This document shows, in pieces, positions 15,396 through 27,900 of a stretch of DNA of 64,000 nt; the first letter of the stretch is position 1; every line of letters begins with the position of its first letter. Position numbers and translations under genes: made by a program. Where the stretch lies: NCBI GenBank assembly GCA_033782935.1, contig JAWQEG010000710.1:3348001-3412000 (forward strand), written 5' to 3'. The notes beneath the pieces are model-generated. The model was not told where the DNA came from. It saw only the letters and a program-made list of their open reading frames with translations, and searched no databases. The DNA comes from Petrolisthes cinctipes. Taxonomy: Eukaryota; Arthropoda; Malacostraca; Decapoda; Porcellanidae.

Positions 15396-18300
15396 GGGTA
15401 CAGATGATACATGCACATAATGACTTTGGGCATCTAAAATATCGATTTTCTACATGTTTTGGGCATGTATTTTGAAAATAGTCTAACACGGAGTAGGCAT
15501 GTACAGATCGCTTCTGGGACCCCATAATATCGAATTTTCGGGTGTTTTGGGCCTAAATTTGATATATCGCCTTTACGCACCTAAAATATCGATTTTTAGC
15601 ATGTTTTGAGACTATATTTTGAAAATATTCTAGCACTGAGTAGGCATGTACAGATCGCTTCTGGGACCCCAAAATATCGAATTTTAGGGTGTTTTGAGCT
15701 TGAATTTGAGATATAAACGAGTAGAGAAGTTGCATGCACATATCAACTTTTGGGCAAGTAAAATATCGATTTTCAGCATGTTTTGGGCATGTATTTTGAA
15801 AATACTCTAACACGGAGTAGGCATGTACAGATCGTTTCTGGGACCCCATAATATCAAATTTTTGGGTGTTTTGGGCCTGAATTTGAGATATCGCCTTTAC
15901 GCACCTAAAATATCGATTTTTAGCATGTTTTGAGACTATATTTTGAAAATATTCTAGCACTGAGTAGGCATGTACAGGTCGCTTCTGGGACCCCAAAATA
16001 TCGAATTTTCGGGTGTTTTGAGCTTGAATTTGAGATATAAACGAGTAGAGAAGTTGCATGCACATATCGACTTTTGGGCACCTAAAATATCGATTTTGAG
16101 CATGTTTTGAGCCAATATTTTGAAAACATTCTAGCACTGAGTAGGCATGTACAGATCGCTTCTAGGACCCCTAAATATCGAATTTTCGGGTGTTTAGGGC
16201 CTGAATTTGATATATAAACGGGTACAGAAGATGCATGCACATAATGACTTTGGGCATCTAAAATATCGATTTTCAGCATGTTTTGGGCATGTATTTTGAA
16301 AATACTCTAACACGGAGTAGGCATGTACAGATAGCTTCTGGGACCCAAAAATATCGATTTTTCGGGTGCTTAGGGCCAGAATTTGAGATATAAACGGGTA
16401 CTGAAGATGCATGCACATATCGACTTTTGGTCACCTAAAACATCGATTTTGAGCATGTTTTGGGCCTGTATTTTGAAAATACTCTAACACGGAGTAGGCA
16501 TGTACAGATCGCTTAAGGGACCCCAAAATATCGAATTTTCGGGTGTTTTCGGCCTGAATTTGAAATATCGCCTTTACGCACCTAAAAGATCGATTTTCAG
16601 TATGTTTTTGGCCTGTATTTTGAAAATACTCTAACACGGAGTAGGCATGTACAGATCGCTTCTGGGACCCATAAATATCGAATTTTCGATTGTTTTGGGC
16701 CTTAATTTGAGATATCGACTTTTTGGCACCTAAAATATCGATTTTTAGCATGTTTTCAGCCTATATTTTGAAAACATTCTAGCACTGAGTAGGCATGTAC
16801 AGATCGCTTCTGGGACCCCAAAATATTGAATTTTCGGGTGTTTTGAGCCCGAATTTGAGATATAAACGGGTACAGATGATACATGCACATAATGACTTTG
16901 GGCATCTAAAATATCGATTTTCTACATGTTTTGGGCATGTATTTTGAAAATAGTCTAACACGGAGTAGGCATGTACAGATCGCTTCTGGGACCCCATAAT
17001 ATCGAATTTTCGGGTGTTTTGGGCCTAAATTTGATATATCGCCTTTACGCACCTAAAATATCGATTTTTAGCATGTTTTGAGACTATATTTTGAAAATAT
17101 TCTAGCACTGAGTAGGCATGTACAGATCGCTTCTGGGACCCCAAAATATCGAATTTTCGGGTATTTTGAGCTTGAATTTGAGATATAAACGAGTAGAGAA
17201 GTTGCATGCACATATCAACTTTTGGGCACCTAAAATATCGATTTTCAGCATGTTTTGGGCATGTATTTTGAAAATACTCTAACACGGAGTAGGCATGTAC
17301 AGATCGTTTCTGGGACCCCATAATATCGAATTTTTGGGTGTTTTGGGCCTGAATTTGAGATATCGCCTTTACGCACCTAAAATATCGATTTTTAGCATGT
17401 TTTGAGACTATATTTTGAAAATATTCTAGCACTGAGTAGGCATGTACAGATCGCTTCTGGGACCCCAAAATATCGAATTTTCGGGTGTTTTGAGCTTGAA
17501 TTTGAGATATAAAAGAGTAGAGAAGTTGCATGCACATATCGACTTTTTGGCACCTAAAATATCGATTTTGAGCATGTTTTGAGCCAATATTTTGAAAACA
17601 TTCTAGCACTGAGTAGGCATGTACAGATCGCTTCTAGGACCCCTAAATATCGAATTTTCGGGTGTTTAGGGCCTGAATTTGAGATATAAACGGGTACAGA
17701 AGATGCATGCACATAATGACTTTGGGCATCTAAAATATCGATTTTCAGCATGTTTTGGGCATGTATTTTGAAAATACTCTAACACGGAGTAGGCATGTAC
17801 AGATCGCTTCTGGGACCCCAAAATATCGAATTTTCAGGTGCTTAGGGCCAGAATTTGAGATATAAACGGGTACTGAAGATGCATGCACATATCGACTTTT
17901 GGTCACCTAAAACATCGATTTTGAGCATGTTTTGGGCCTGTATTTTGAAAATACTCTAACACGGAGTAGGCATGTACAGATCACTTAAGGGACCCCAAAA
18001 TATCGAATTCTCGGGTGTTTTCGGCCTGAATTTGAAATATCGCCTTTACGCACCTAAAAGATCTATTTTCAGTATGTTTTTGGCCTGTATTTTGAAAATA
18101 CTCTAACACGGAGTAGGCATGTACAGATCGCTTCTGGGACCCATAAATATCGAATTTTCGATTGTTTTGGGCCTTAATTTGAGATATCGACTTTTTGGCA
18201 CCTAAAATATCGATTTTTAACATGTTTTGAGCCTATATTTTGAAAACATTCTAGCACTGAGTAGGCATGTACAGATCGCTTCTGGGACCCCAAAATATTG

Positions 18301-19185
18301 AATTTTCGGGTGTTTTGAGCCCGAATTTGAGATATAAACGGGTACAGAAGATACATGCACATAATGACTTTGGGCATCTAAAATATCGATTTTCTACATG
18401 TTTTGGGCATGTATTTTGAAAATAGTCTAACACGGAGTAGGCATGTACAGATCGCTTCTGGGACCCCATAATATCGAATTTTCGGGTGTTTTGGGCCGAA
18501 ATTTGATATATCGCCTTTACGCACCTAAAATATCGATTTTTAGCATGTTTTGAGACTATATTTTGAAAATATTCTAGCACTGAGTAGGCATGTACAGATC
18601 GCTTCTGGGACCCCAAAATATCGAATTTTCGGATGTTTTGAGCTTGAATTTGAGATATAAACGAGTAGAGAAGTTGCATGCACATATCAACTTTTGGGCA
18701 CCTAAAATATCGATTTTCAGCATGTTTTGGGCATGTATTTTGAAAATACTCTAACACGGAGTAGGCATGTACAGATCGTTTCTGGGACCCCATAATATCG
18801 AATTTTTGGGTGTTTTGGGCCTGAATTTGAGATATCGCCTTTACGCACCTAAAATATCGATTTTTAGCATGTTTTGAGACTATATTTTGAAAATATTCTA
18901 GCACTGAGTAGGCATGTACAGATCGCATCTGGGACCCCAAAATATCGAATTTTCGGGTGTTTTGAGCTTGAATTTGAGATATAAACGAGTAGAGAAGTGG
19001 CATGCACATATCGACTTTTGGGCACCTAAAATATCGATTTTTAGCATGTTTTGAGCCTATATTTTGAAAACATTCTAGCACTGAGTAGGCATGTACAGAT
19101 CGCTTCTAGGACCCCTAAATATCGAATTTTCGGGTGTTTAGGGCCTGAATTTGAGATATAAACGGGTACAGAAGATTCATGCACA
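15220..19185 (-). repeat. Higher-order ladder, 1,472-bp unit (5 long + 4 short)
   Basis: The same nine-monomer order is seen starting near 15,307, 16,779 and 18,251, at offsets of exactly 1,472 bp. Markers are GATTTTCTACATGTTTTGGGC with GAAAATAGTCTAACAC, and CATATCAACTTTTGGGC. The second and third copies share GAATTTTCGATTGTTTTGG, which the first lacks. The third copy is part of the 2,416-bp unit described next and departs from the ladder near 19,185. Confidence 0.88.
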
Positions 19186-22100
19186 TATCGACTTTTGGGC
19201 ACCTAAAAGATCGATTTTCAGTATGTTTTTGGCCTGTATTTTGAAAATACTCTAACACGGAGTTGGCATGTACAGATCCCTTTTGGGACCCCTAAATATT
19301 GAATTTTCGGGTGTTTTGGGACTGAATTTGAGATATCGAATTTTTGGCACTTAAAATATCGATTTTTAGCATGTTTTTAGCCTATATTTTGACAATATTC
19401 TAGCACTGAGTAGGCATGTACAGATTGCTTTTGGGACCCCAAAATATCGAAATTTCAGGTGTTTTGAGCCTGAAGTTGAGATTTAAACGGGTACAGAAGA
19501 TACATGCACATATTGACTTTGGGCATCTAAAATATCGATTTTGAGCATGTTTTGGGCCTGTATTTTGAAAATACTCTAACACGGAGTAGGCATGTACAGA
19601 TCGCTTCTGGGACCCCTAAATATTGAATTTTCGGGTGTTTTGGGACTGAATTTGAGATATCGAATTTTTGGCACTTAAAATATTGATTTTTAGCATGTTT
19701 TTAGCCTATATTTTGATAATATTCTAGCACTGAGTAGGCATGTACAGATTGCTTTTGGGACACCAAAATATTAAATTTTCGGGTGTTTTGAGCCTGAATT
19801 TGAGATATAAACGGGTACAGAAGATACATGCACATATTGACTTTGGGCATCTAAAATATCGATTTTCAGCATGTTTTGGGCATGTATTTTGAAAATACTC
19901 TAACACGGAGTAGGCATGTACAGATCGCTTCTGGGACCCCATAATATCGAATTTTCGGGTGTTTTGGGCCTGAATTTGATATATCGCCTTTACGCACCTA
20001 AAATATCGATTTTTAGCATGTTTTGAGACTATATTTTGAAAATTATTCTAGCACTGAGTAGGCATGTACAGATCGCTTCTGGGACCCCAAAATATCGAAT
20101 TTTCGGGTGTTTTGAGCTTGAATTTGAGATATAAACGAGTAGAGAAGTTGCATGCACATATCGACTTTTGGGCACCTAAAATATCGATTTTCAGCATGTT
20201 TTGGGCATGTATTTTGAAAATACTCTAACACGGAGGAGGCATGTACAGATCGCTTCTGGGACCCCATAATATCGAATTTTCGGGTGTTTTGGGCCTGATT
20301 TTGAGATATCGCCTTTACGCACCTAAAATATCGATTTTTAGCATGTTTTGAGACTATATTTTGAAAATATTCTAGCACTGAGTAGGCATGTACAGATCGC
20401 TTCTGGGACCCCAAAATATCGAATTCTCGGGTGTTTTCGGCCTGAATTTGAAATATCGCCTTTACGCACCTAAAAGATCTATTTTCAGTATGTTTTTGGC
20501 CTGTATTTTGAAAATACTCTAACACGGAGTAGGCATGTACAGATCGCTTCTGGGACCCATAAATATCGAATTTTCGATTGTTTTGGGCCTTAATTTGAGA
20601 TATCGACTTTTTGGCACCTAAAATATCGATTTTTAACATGTTTTGAGCCTATATTTTGAAAACATTCTAGCACTGAGTAGGCATGTACAGATCGCTTCTG
20701 GGACCCCAAAATATTGAATTTTCGGGTGTTTTGAGCCCGAATTTGAGATATAAACGGGTACAGAAGATACATGCACATAATGACTTTGGGCATCTAAAAT
20801 ATCGATTTTCTACATGTTTTGGGCATGTATTTTGAAAATAGTCTAACACGGAGTAGGCATGTACAGATCGCTTCTGGGACCCCATAATATCGAATTTTCG
20901 GGTGTTTTGGGCCGAAATTTGATATATCGCCTTTACGCACCTAAAATATCGATTTTTAGCATGTTTTGAGACTATATTTTGAAAATATTCTAGCACTGAG
21001 TAGGCATGTACAGATCGCTTCTGGGACCCCAAAATATCGAATTTTCGGATGTTTTGAGCTTGAATTTGAGATATAAACGAGTAGAGAAGTTGCATGCACA
21101 TATCAACTTTTGGGCACCTAAAATATCGATTTTCAGCATGTTTTGGGCATGTATTTTGAAAATACTCTAACACGGAGTAGGCATGTACAGATCGTTTCTG
21201 GGACCCCATAATATCGAATTTTTGGGTGTTTTGGGCCTGAATTTGAGATATCGCCTTTACGCACCTAAAATATCGATTTTTAGCATGTTTTGAGACTATA
21301 TTTTGAAAATATTCTAGCACTGAGTAGGCATGTACAGATCGCATCTGGGACCCCAAAATATCGAATTTTCGGGTGTTTTGAGCTTGAATTTGAGATATAA
21401 ACGAGTAGAGAAGTGGCATGCACATATCGACTTTTGGGCACCTAAAATATCGATTTTTAGCATGTTTTGAGCCTATATTTTGAAAACATTCTAGCACTGA
21501 GTAGGCATGTACAGATCGCTTCTAGGACCCCTAAATATCGAATTTTCGGGTGTTTAGGGCCTGAATTTGAGATATAAACGGGTACAGAAGATTCATGCAC
21601 ATATCGACTTTTGGGCACCTAAAAGATCGATTTTCAGTATGTTTTTGGCCTGTATTTTGAAAATACTCTAACACGGAGTTGGCATGTACAGATCCCTTTT
21701 GGGACCCCTAAATATTGAATTTTCGGGTGTTTTGGGACTGAATTTGAGATATCGAATTTTTGGCACTTAAAATATCGATTTTTAGCATGTTTTTAGCCTA
21801 TATTTTGACAATATTCTAGCACTGAGTAGGCATGTACAGATTGCTTTTGGGACCCCAAAATATTGAATTTTCGTGTGTTTTGAGCCTGAAGTTGAGATTT
21901 AAACGGGTTCAGAAGATACATGCACATATTGACTTTGGGCATCTAAAATATCGATTTTGAGCATGTTTTGGGCCTGTATTTTGAAAATACTCTAACACGG
22001 AGTAGGCATGTACAGATCGCTTCTGGGACCCCTAAATATTGAATTTTCGGGTGTTTTGGGACTGAATTTGAGATATCGAATTTTTGGCACTTAAAATATT

Positions 22101-22835
22101 GATTTTTAGCATGTTTTTAGCCTATATTTTGATAATATTCTAGCACTGAGTAGGCATGTACAGATTGCTTTTGGGACACCAAAATATTAAATTTTCGGGT
22201 GTTTTGAGCCTGAATTTGAGATATAAACGGGTACAGAAGATACATGCACATATTGACTTTGGGCATCTAAAATATCGATTTTCATCATGTTTTGGGCATG
22301 TATTTTGAAAATACTCTAACACGGAGTAGGCATGTACAGATCGCTTCTGGGACCCCATAATATCGAATTTTCGGGTGTTTTGGGCCTGAATTTGATATAT
22401 CGCCTTTACGCACCTAAAATATCGATTTTTAGCATGTTTTGAGACTATATTTTGAAAATTATTCTAGCACTGAGTAGGCATGTACAGATCGCTTCTGGGA
22501 CCCCAAAATATCGAATTTTCGGGTGTTTTGAGCTTGAATTTGAGATATAAACGAGTAGAGAAGTTGCATGCACATATCGACTTTTGGGCACCTAAAATAT
22601 CGATTTTCAGCATGTTTTGGGCATGTATTTTGAAAATACTCTAACACGGAGGAGGCATGTACAGATCGCTTCTGGGACCCCATAATATCGAATTTTCGGG
22701 TGTTTTGGGCCTGATTTTGAGATATCGCCTTTACGCACCTAAAATATCGATTTTTAGCATGTTTTGAGACTATATTTTGAAAATATTCTAGCACTGAGTA
22801 GGCATGTACAGATCGCTTCTGGGACCCCAAAATAT
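17990..22835 (-). repeat. Nearly identical tandem duplication, 2,416-bp unit (7 long + 8 short)
   Basis: About 18,000-20,415 and 20,416-22,831 match with very few differences. The 831 bases 18,251-19,081 and 20,667-21,497 translate identically. Exchange took place within GGACCCCAAAATATCGAATT: the left end carries TTAAGGGACC at 17,984 but TTCTGGGACC at 20,401. One short cluster of differences at 19,447-19,462 versus 21,863-21,878 looks like gene conversion. Landmark spacing gives 15 monomers. Confidence 0.92.
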
Positions 22836-22984
22836 CGAATTTTCGGGTGTTTTCAGCCTGAATTTGAGATATAAACGAGTACAGAAGTTGCATGCACATA
22901 TCGACTTTTGGGCACCTAAAATATCGATTTTGAGCATGTTTTGAGCCTATATTTTGAAAACATTCTAGCACTGAGTAGGCATGT

Positions 22985-25560
22985 ACAAATCGCTTCTAGG
23001 ACCCCTAAATATCGAAATTTCGGGTGTTTAGGGTCAGAATTTGAGATATAAACGGGTACAGAAGATGCATGCACATATCGAGTTTTGGGCACCTAAAAGA
23101 TCGATTTTCAGTATGTTTTTGGCATGTATTTTGTAAATACTCTAACACGGAGTAGGCATATACAGATCCCTTCTGGGACCCCTAAATATTGAATTTTCGG
23201 GTGTTTTGGGACTGAATTTGAGATATCGAATTTTTGGCACTTAAAATATCGATTTTTAGCATGTTTTTAGCCTATATTTTGATAATATTCTAGCACTGAG
23301 TAGGCATGTACAGATTGCTTTTGGGACCCCAAAATATTGAATTTTCAAGTGTTTTGAGACTGAATTTGAGATATAAACGGGTAAAGAAGATACATGCACA
23401 TATTGACTTTGGGCATCTAAAATATCGATTTTGAGCATGTTTTGGGCCTGTATTTTGAAAATACTCTAACATGGAGTAGGCATGTAAAGATCGCTTCTGG
23501 GACCCCAAAATATCGAATTTTCGGGTGTTTTGAGCCTGAATTAGAGATATAAAAGGGTACTGAAGATGCATGCACATATCGACTTTTGGGCACCTAAAAC
23601 ATCGATTTTGAGCTTTTTTTTATGCCTGTATTTTGAAAATACTCTAACACGGAGTAGGCATGTACAGATCGCTTCTGGGACCCCAAAATATCGAATTTTC
23701 AGGTGTTTTGGGCCTGAATTTGAGATATCGCCTTTACGCACCTAAAATATCGATTTTTAGCATGTTTTGAGCCTATATTTTGAAAATATTCTAGCACTGA
23801 GGAGGCATGTACAGATCGCTTCTGGAACCCCCTAAATATCGAATTTTCGGGTGTTTTGGGCCTTAATTTGAGATATCGACTTTTTGGCACATAAAATATT
23901 GATTTTTAGCATGTTTTGAGCCTATATTTTGAAAACATCCTAGCACTGAGTAGGCATGTACAGATCGCTTCTGGGACCCCAAAATATTGAATTTTCGGGT
24001 GTTTTGAGCCTGAATTTGAGATATAAACGGGTACAGAAGATACATGCACATAATGACTTTGGGCATCTAAAATATCGATTTTCTACATGTTTTGGGCATG
24101 TATTTTGAAAATAGTCTAACACGGAGTAGGCATGTACAGATCGCTTCTGGGACCCCATAATATCGAATTTTCGGGTGTTTTTGGCCTATATCTGATATAT
24201 CGCCTTTACGCACCTAAAATATCGATTTTTAGCATGTTTTGAGACTATATTTTGAAAATATTCTAGCACTGAGTAGGCATGTACAGATCGCTTCTGGGAC
24301 CCCAAAATATCAAATTTTCGGGTGTTTTGAGCTTGAATTTGAGATATAAACGAGTAGAGAAGTTGCATGCACATATCAACTTTTGGGCACCTAAAATATC
24401 GATTTTGAGCATGTTTTGAGCCTATATTTTGAAAACATTCTAGCACTGAGTAGGCATGTACAAATCGCTTCTAGGACCCCTAAATATCGAAATTTCGGGT
24501 GTTTAGGGCCAGAATTTGAGATATAAACGGGTACAGAAGATGCATGCACATATCGAGTTTTGGGCACCTAAAAGATCGATTTTCAGTATGTTTTTAGCAT
24601 GTATTTTGTAAATACTCTAACACGGAGTAGGCATGTACAGATCATTTCTGGGCCCCTAAATATTGAATTTTCGGGTGTTTTGGGACTGAATTTGAGATAT
24701 CGAATTTTTGGCACTTAAAATATCGATTTTTAGCATGTTTTTAGCCTATATTTTGATAATATTCTAGCACTGAGTAGGCATGTACAGATTGCTTTTGGGA
24801 CCCCAAAATATTGAATTTTCAAGTATTTTGAGACTGAATTTGAGATATAAACGGGTACAGAAGATACATGCACATATTGACTTTGGGCATCTAAAATATC
24901 GATTTTGAGCATGTTTTGGGCCTGTATTTTGAAAATACTCTAACACGGAGTAGGCATGTAAAGATCGCTTCTGGGACCCCAAAATATCGAATTTTCGGGT
25001 GTTTTGAGCCTGAATTATAGATATAAAAGGGTACTGAAGATGCATGCACATATCGACTTTTGGGCACCTAAAACATCGATTTTGAGCTTTTTTTTATGCC
25101 AGTATTTTGAAAATACTCTAACACGGAGTAAGCATGTACAGATCGCTTCTGGGACCCCAAAATATCGAATTTTCAGGTGTTTTGGGCCTGAATTTGAGAT
25201 ATCGCCTTTACGCACCTAAAATATCGATTTTTAGCATGTTTTGAGCCAATATTTTGAAAATATTCTAGCACTGAGGAGGCATGTACAGATCGCTTCTGGA
25301 ACCCCCTAAATATCGAATTTTCGGGTGTTTTGGGCCTTAATATGAGATATCGACTTTTTGGCACCTAAAATATCGATTTTTAGCATGTTTTGAGCCTATA
25401 TTTTGAAAACATTCTAGTACTGAGTAGGCATGTACAGATCGCTTCTGGGACCTCAAAATATTGAATTTTCGGGTGTTTTGAGCCTGAATTTGAGATATAA
25501 ACGGGTACAGATGATACATGCACATAATGACTTTGGGCATCTAAAATATCGATTTTCAGC
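22985..25560 (-). repeat. 1,474-bp higher-order unit repeated (second location)
   Basis: GTACAAATCGCTTCTAGG occurs at 22,983 and 24,458, the eight-T variant near 23,612 and 25,087, and GAGGAGGCATG with GGAACCCCCTAAATATCG near 23,800 and 25,275. These offsets are 1,474-1,475 bp. The monomer order is that of 12,560-15,395, about 10 kb away, so the same unit occurs as two separate tandem pairs. Confidence 0.85.
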
Positions 25561-27900
25561 ATGTTTTGGGCATGTATTTTGAAAATACTCTAACACGGAG
25601 TAGGCATGTACAGATCGCTTCTGGGACCCCAAAATATCGAATTTTCGGGTGCTTAGGGCCAGAATTTGAGATATAAACGGGTACTGAAGATGCATGCACA
25701 TATCGACTTTTGGGCACCTAAAACATCGATTTTGAGCATGTTTTGGGCCTGTATTTTGAAAATACTCTAACACGGAGTAGGCATGCACAGATCGCTTAAG
25801 GGACCCCAAAATATCGAATTTTCTGGTGTTTTGGGCCTGAATTTGAAATATCGCCTTTACGCACCTAAAAGATCGATTTTCAGTATGTTTTTGGCCTGTA
25901 TTTTGAAAATACTCTAACACGGAGTAGGCATGTACAAATCGCTTCTGGGACCCATAAATATCGAATTTTCGGGTGTTTTGGCCCTTAATTTGAGATATCG
26001 ACTTTTTGGCACCTAAAATATTGATTTTTAGCATGTTTTGAGCCTATATTTTGAAAACATTCTAGCACTGAGTAGGCATGTACAGATCGCTTCTGGGACC
26101 CCAAAATATCGAATTTTCGGGTGTTTTGAGCCTGAATTTGAGATATAAACGGGTACAGAAGATACATGCACATAATGACTTTGGGCATCTAAAATATCGA
26201 TTTTCTACATGTTTTGGGCATGTATTTTGAAAATAGTCTAACACGGAGTAGGCATGTACAGATCGCTTATGGGACCCCATAATATCGAATTTTCGGGTGT
26301 TTTGGGCCTAAATTTGATATATCGCCTTTACGCACCTAAAATATCGATTTTTAGCATGTTTTGAGACTATATTTTGAAAATATTCTAGCACTGAGTAGGC
26401 ATGTACAGATCGCTTCTGGGACCCCAAAATATCGAATTTTCGGGTGTTTTGAGCTTGAATTTGAGATATAAACGAGTAGAGAAGTTGCATGCACATATCA
26501 ACTTTTGGGCACCTAAAATATCGATTTTCAGCATGTTTTGGGCCTGTATTTTGAAAATACTCTAACACGGAGTAGGCATGGACAGATCGTTTCTGGGACC
26601 CAATAATATCGAATTTTTGGGTGTTTTGGGCCTGAATTTGAGATATCGCCTTTACGCACCTAAAATATCGATTTTCAGCATGTTTTGGGCATGTATTTTG
26701 AAAATACTCTAACACGGAGTAGGCATGTACAGATCGCTTCTGGGACCCCAAAATATCGAATTTTCGGGTGCTTAGGGCCAGAATTTGAGATATAAACGGG
26801 TACTGAAGATGCATGCACATATCGACTTTTGGTCACCTAAAACATCGATTTTGAGCATGTTTTGGGCCTGTATTTTGAAAACATTCTAGCACTGAGTAGG
26901 CATGTACAGATCGCTTCTAGGACCCCTAAATATCGAATTTTCGGGTGTTTAGGGCCTGAATTTGAGATATAAACGGGTACAGAAGATGCATGCACATATC
27001 GACTTTTGGGCACCTAAAAGATCGATTTTCAGTATGTTTTTGGCCTGTATTTTGAAAATACTCTAACACGGAGTTGGCATGTACAGATCCCTTTTGGGAC
27101 CCCTAAATATTGAATTTTCGGGTGTTTTGGGACTGAATTTGAGATATCGAATTTTTGGCACTTAAAATATCGATTTTTAGCATGTTTTTAGCCTATATTT
27201 TGATAATATTCTAGCCCTGAGTAGGCATGTACAGATTGCTTTTGGGACCCCAAAATATTGAATTTTCGTGTGTTTTGAGCCTGAAGTTGAGATTTAAACG
27301 GGTACAAAAGATACATGCACATATTGACTTTGGGCATCTAAAATATCGATTTTGAGCATGTTTTGGGCTTGTATTTTGAAAATACTCTAACACGGAGTAG
27401 GCATGTACAGATCGCTTCTGGGACCCCTAAATATTGAATTTTCGGGTGTTTTGGGACTGAATTTGAGATATCGAATTTTTGGCACTTAAAATATCGATTT
27501 TTAGCATGTTTTTAGCCTATATTTTGATAATATTCTAGCACTGAGTAGGCATGTACAGATTGCTTTTGGGACACCAAAATATTGAATTTTCGGGTGTTTT
27601 GAGCCTGAATTTGAGATATAAACGGGTACAGAAGATACATGCACATATTGACTTTGGGCATCTAAAATATCGATTTTGAGCATGTTTTGGGCCTGTATTT
27701 TGAAAATACTCTAACACGGAGTAGGCATGTACAGATCGCTTCTGGGACCCCAAAATATCGAATTTTCGGGTGTTTTGAGCCTGAATTTGAGATATAAACG
27801 GGTACTGAAGATGAATGCACATATTGACTTTTGGGCACCTAAAACATCGATTTTGAGCATGTTTCGGGCCTGTATTTTGAAAATACTCTAACACGGAGTA
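25560..27900 (-). repeat. Mosaic stretch between higher-order ladders
   Basis: Ordinary long and short monomers without a clean internal period. Parts match 15.3-18 kb (TTTTCTACATG near 26,210) and 16.4-16.6 kb (CTTAAGGGACCCC near 25,795). The stretch 27,060-27,690 matches 19.25-19.95 and 21.7-22.3 kb, sharing GAGTTGGCATG and GAAGTTGAGATTTAAACG. It is best read as a patchwork of exchanged segments. Confidence 0.7.
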
